64,000 nucleotides of DNA. Origin: Sorangium cellulosum So0157-2 (lineage in GTDB: Bacteria > Myxococcota_A > Polyangia > Polyangiales > Polyangiaceae). The stretch covers positions 11,236,001 through 11,300,000 of the forward strand of contig NC_021658.1 of the NCBI RefSeq assembly GCF_000418325.1, read 5' to 3'. Shown here piece after piece: positions 60,735 through 64,000 of this stretch (positions are counted from its first letter, which is position 1; each line of letters opens with the position of its first letter). Both the position numbers and the translations under genes were made by a program. Below the pieces are notes generated by a model. It made no database searches. It was not told where the DNA came from and worked only from the letters and a program-made list of their open reading frames with translations.

Positions 60735-63700
60735 TCACTTGACAGGGATGTGGTCGACCGGCCCCACGTGACCGTGCGGCTTTTGTCCAGGCCCGGGCGT
60801 GGAGCTCGGCGATCTCAGCGGATGGGCCTCGGGCCCTCGCACGGCGCCGGGCGTCGTGAACCCCTTCGCGCCCGCCTCCGCATTCAGCTGCTTGTATGCT
60901 TCCATATCGGCCGGTGTGATGCCCCCAGCAGCCTTATCTTTCTTGGCCATGTCGACGAGCGCCTGCTGTTCCGGCGTGAACTTCTTGGCAGCGTTAGGCC
61001 CCCCCGTAGGAGCAGGGCTCGCGGGAGCCGGTGCGGCAGCCGGACCACCCGATCCGGATCCAGATCCGGACATGGCCGCGCTCAACGACGCTACGCCCGC
61101 CTGAACGGTGCCGTAACCCTGCACGATCAGTACGCCACCGGCGACCACTGCAGCTTCAGGGACCCCTGTGAGGAGAGCGGCGCCGCCGGTGCCCACGGTC
61201 GCCGCTCCTCCCCCGCCGGCGAGGATGACCCCTTGGCCCACCTGAACGACGCCGGTGACAATGTTCCCCGCAGCTTTCCCGGCCAAGAAATCCGGATCCT
61301 GGGACGGCGGTCCCGCGACGTCCGCCACGAATCCGCCGGGAGTTATTGCCTGAACGGTGCCATACGCGACGCCAAGGGCCTGCAATCCGGCACGCTTCCA
61401 CCACGGATCGCCCGGCGCCCGGCCGTCCGGATCCACGAGGACGACCGGATTGTTCCAGGTATAGGTATACAGGCCCAGGTTTACCGGCCGAAACACCCCA
61501 CCGTTGACCTGCCCTGCCATGTACCGGGCGAGCACCGGATCCGGGCTGAGCCACGCGCTCATCCGCGGGTCGTAGTAGCGCGCTCCGAAGTAGTAGAGGC
61601 CGGTGCCGACATCGAGCTCCTTGCCGCTGAACGTGTAGCGGCGGGCCAGCTCGTAGCGGGAATCGGTCTCGTCGCGCCAGAGCTCGCCGCTCGGGAAGTA
61701 CTCGTTGTGCTGGATGAGCGTCTGCTCTTCATTGCTCGAGTACTGCGTGCTGCTGAGGTGGTCGGTGTGGAAGTACAGCGTCGGCGGGTAGTTCAGCCAG
61801 GCGCTGTCCATCTTGGACGCGAGCTGCGTGTCCCCCGCGTACACGTGCTTGGTGAGGTAGCGACCGTCGCGGATCGTGAGATCCTGGCTGATGTACGCCG
61901 TCTCTTCCTGGCCCACGACGTCGTGCTTCGAGATCGCGCGCTGCCCCTCGCCGTCGTAGAGGTTCCTCGAGCGGGTCTGGCCGAAGAGCTTGATCTCGCT
62001 CGCGAGGTCCTCTTCGTTCCAAACGATCTCGCGGGTGGCGCCACGGAAGGTCCATGTCAGCTGGTTGCCACTCGCGTCGTACTGGTAATTGCGATCGTAG
62101 CGTTGCGACTCCGCATGGAGCAGCTCGGAGGTGCGCGTCATCGCGTGAGGCCGGGGCCCCGCGTAGGAGTAGTTCGCGTCGTACGTCTGCTCGGGGATGA
62201 CGTGATCGATCCGCCATCCGTCAACTTCTCCATCCTGCCCATCGAGCGGAGAGGAGTCCGGCACCTGCCGCAGGCTCTGGTTCGTCTTGTTGGTGATGTT
62301 GTGGATGTCGTCGTACTCGAACGCCTGCGTGTAGCGATACCTCTCATGGGACCTGGCCTGCACCACGCCGGCCGCCTGCGTCAGGCGGTCCAGCGCGTCG
62401 TACTGGTACGTGTGCTTCAGGTTGCCGACGAGCACGCTGCCGTTCATCAGGTTGTCGAACGGCGCGTCGTTCCGCAGCTCGGTCACGTTCCCGGCTTCAT
62501 CGTACGTGTAGTCGAGCCGCTGGAACGGCCTCGCCGGCTGGTTCTGCTGGCGCAGGAACGGGTCGCGATGGTCCGCGTTGACGTTGGCGAGCCTGCGCGT
62601 GCGCGGCTTGTACTGGTACGTCGTCTCGATGAAGTTGCCCGCGATGAGCCGGACCCTCTGCCCGAACTCGTCGTAGCCGATGTGCGCGAGGTAGATGGTG
62701 TTCGGCGACTCGTCCGGGTGCTGCTCGTTGATCTGCGTATTCAGCCCGAGGATGCTCTTGAGGTTGCCGCCGGCGTCGTAGCTGTAGCTCAGCACCTCGC
62801 GGCTCGGATCGCCGAGCGGCATCTGGTCCGGGTTGGTCCCGACCCGCAGGTCCGGGAAGAGAATGCGGAGCACCCGTCCGAACGAGTCGAACTGATGCTC
62901 GACCTGGTAGCGGTAGGGACCGCGGTGCGGCTCCCGCAGCCGCGGGAACGTCACCTGGAGTTGGACCCTGTTGCCTTGCCGATCGTAGCGGAAGGTGCGC
63001 TCGCCGGCCTCGCTGGTCTCCGTCATGAGACGAGCGGCGACGTTTCCGTTGGCGTCCCCCGCGAGCGACGGACCACCGTAGGTGTAGACCCGCGGCGTGC
63101 TCGTCGGATAGGTGACCTGCCGCAGGCGATTGTAGTCGTACTGGTAGGTGATGCGCTGCGACGACGCCCGCAGCTTCGCGGTCTGCTTCTCTCGCAGGTT
63201 GCCGACGAGATCGTACTCGAACTCGATGAGCCCGGCGTCAGCGCTGTTCAGGCTCACCATGCGCCCGAGCGTGTCGAACGCCGCGGTCGTGACGTTGCCA
63301 TGAGCGTCCTCGACCTGGACGAGGTCGCTCACGGGGTTGTAGCGGTACTGGGTGACGATCGGCGTGCCGTCCGCTGGGTTGGCGCGCTCGATCATCTCGA
63401 CGACGCGATCCATGACGTCACGGTGCTGGAGGGTCATCCCGTCGTCGGGCTCCGTGACCGTGGTGCGGAAGCGCAGGACTCCCTCCTGGTCCAGCCCGAA
63501 GCCGTAGGTCGTATGGGTCTCGACGAAGTCCTGCCCGATGTCCTCATGATCGGAGGGCGTCGTCAGCTTGGTCACGCGCCCGAGGGCGTCGTACTCCCAC
63601 GTCGTGGAGAGATCGTCCGAGTCGGGTACATTCACCAGGGCGGTGGCGGCCTCCGTGCTGAAGACGGGCTGGCCCTGCTCCTTCCGGCGCCCGCGCTCGT

Positions 63701-64000
63701 CGAACTCGATATGGCCGCTGACCATCATCCCGACCTCGGTGTGGTCGCCGAAGTCCTTCTCCAGATCCTTCTTCGTCTGAATGACGCGATCGAAGCCGTC
63801 GATGAAGGTCACCGTCTCGACGTAGTCGTGGAGGTGGGGTGGGGTCGTCGGCGCGTTCCGGGAGACGTCCTTGTGGCCCATGACCGCCCAGAACGGCGCG
63901 GCAGAAGCCCCCGGCTGCAGCCCGTACACGGCGCGCATCGTGGGAACCACGCCCTCCTGCGCGACGGTATCCTCCACGAAGTCGTTCGGACCCCACACCG
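60735..64000 (-). CDS. Rhs polymorphic toxin (5' end beyond the window)
   Basis: The gene enters from the right edge and ends at 60735. It encodes at least 1087 residues. YD repeats (for example LTTTWEYDALGRVTKLTTPS, and FDTLGRMVSLNSADAGLIEF) form a shell-like domain. The core closes with LYYFGARYYDPRMSAWLSPD, NLGLYTYTWNNPVVLVDPDG. A hydrophobic Gly/Ala-rich stretch (VTGVVQVGQGVILAGGGG) follows, then the C-terminal toxin tip with TPADMEAYKQLNAEAGAKGF and a His-rich end PHGHVGPVDHIPVK. The tip type is not identified; the HGHVGPVDHIP pattern occurs in several polymorphic toxins. It would be delivered to neighbours by a secretion system or by contact. Confidence 0.85.
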   Translation of the reverse strand, partial: VWGPNDFVEDTVAQEGVVPTMRAVYGLQPGASAAPFWAVMGHKDVSRNAPTTPPHLHDYVETVTFIDGFDRVIQTKKDLEKDFGDHTEVGMMVSGHIEFDERGRRKEQGQPVFSTEAATALVNVPDSDDLSTTWEYDALGRVTKLTTPSDHEDIGQDFVETHTTYGFGLDQEGVLRFRTTVTEPDDGMTLQHRDVMDRVVEMIERANPADGTPIVTQYRYNPVSDLVQVEDAHGNVTTAAFDTLGRMVSLNSADAGLIEFEYDLVGNLREKQTAKLRASSQRITYQYDYNRLRQVTYPTSTPRVYTYGGPSLAGDANGNVAARLMTETSEAGERTFRYDRQGNRVQLQVTFPRLREPHRGPYRYQVEHQFDSFGRVLRILFPDLRVGTNPDQMPLGDPSREVLSYSYDAGGNLKSILGLNTQINEQHPDESPNTIYLAHIGYDEFGQRVRLIAGNFIETTYQYKPRTRRLANVNADHRDPFLRQQNQPARPFQRLDYTYDEAGNVTELRNDAPFDNLMNGSVLVGNLKHTYQYDALDRLTQAAGVVQARSHERYRYTQAFEYDDIHNITNKTNQSLRQVPDSSPLDGQDGEVDGWRIDHVIPEQTYDANYSYAGPRPHAMTRTSELLHAESQRYDRNYQYDASGNQLTWTFRGATREIVWNEEDLASEIKLFGQTRSRNLYDGEGQRAISKHDVVGQEETAYISQDLTIRDGRYLTKHVYAGDTQLASKMDSAWLNYPPTLYFHTDHLSSTQYSSNEEQTLIQHNEYFPSGELWRDETDSRYELARRYTFSGKELDVGTGLYYFGARYYDPRMSAWLSPDPVLARYMAGQVNGGVFRPVNLGLYTYTWNNPVVLVDPDGRAPGDPWWKRAGLQALGVAYGTVQAITPGGFVADVAGPPSQDPDFLAGKAAGNIVTGVVQVGQGVILAGGGGAATVGTGGAALLTGVPEAAVVAGGVLIVQGYGTVQAGVASLSAAMSGSGSGSGGPAAAPAPASPAPTGGPNAAKKFTPEQQALVDMAKKDKAAGGITPADMEAYKQLNAEAGAKGFTTPGAVRGPEAHPLRSPSSTPGPGQKPHGHVGPVDHIPVK

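Overview
The window is about 64 kb of very GC-rich DNA with strongly GC-biased third codon positions. It carries many small lipoproteins, a Ser/Thr kinase-WD40 giant, several sigma factors, two-component proteins and a Rhs toxin. Together these suggest a large-genome myxobacterium of the Sorangium/Polyangiales type; this is inference from content, as no rRNA or marker gene is present. No tRNA, rRNA or CRISPR array was seen.

The left third (1-23.8 kb) is accessory DNA. It is littered with fragments of IS91/ISCR-like rolling-circle transposases and at least four copies of one conserved element terminus (ends at 8410, 13287, 15741 and, inverted, 36622). These fragments truncate a methyltransferase, a beta-propeller gene and a DoxX-like gene. 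Intact genes between them include a DUF417/RclC-like membrane protein with a cytochrome P460 lipoprotein, a LysR/DUF998 divergent pair, and a TetR/SDR divergent pair with two visible palindromic operators. A frameshifted TIR-like nucleotide-binding gene (PF10137 type) lies near the left edge.

The most notable system is an integron at 15.7-21.2 kb. An IntI-type tyrosine recombinase (20254-21204, +) is divergent from a short array of minus-strand cassettes: a two-gene PIN-domain cassette, a VOC/PhnB-like cassette and an SRPBCC cassette. Each is followed by an attC-like imperfect palindrome, and all three sites have the unpaired G in the same (L'') arm. The middle attC is split by a 1654-bp ISKra4-like insertion with a 9-bp target duplication; removing the insertion restores the site. 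The far end of the array abuts an IS91-like terminus, reminiscent of ISCR-integron associations.

The region 21.5-28.8 kb holds a sigma factor overlapping a RadC-like gene, a group II intron 3' remnant beside a LysR 3' fragment, a CxxCH lipoprotein, a secreted metzincin-PAN-MVL lectin protein, and a second sigma factor whose 3' end and downstream lipoprotein have been partly duplicated. Divergent from that sigma factor is a 1706-residue protein with an anti-sigma-like zinc motif, Ser/Thr kinase, P-loop NTPase, membrane segment and 16 WD40 repeats.

From 34 to 43 kb there are lipoproteins, chimeric junctions of IS91, Rhs and DoxX pieces, an ABC solute-binding lipoprotein, and a response regulator-STAS plus hybrid histidine kinase pair. 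From 44.8 to 53.5 kb a minus-strand cluster encodes two glycosyltransferases, a PIG-L deacetylase, a glycoside-hydrolase-like protein, a methyltransferase, a nucleotidyltransferase, an HD-domain protein and a PRTase/APH-like protein. It is probably a glycan or glycoconjugate pathway. The right end carries housekeeping-like genes (MepA, CvfB, Dps, AlgH/YqgE, a QueD-like protein), an overlapping XPB helicase-Bax1 nuclease pair, and an Rhs toxin with a candidate immunity gene and an orphan Rhs scrap. The Rhs gene runs off the window.
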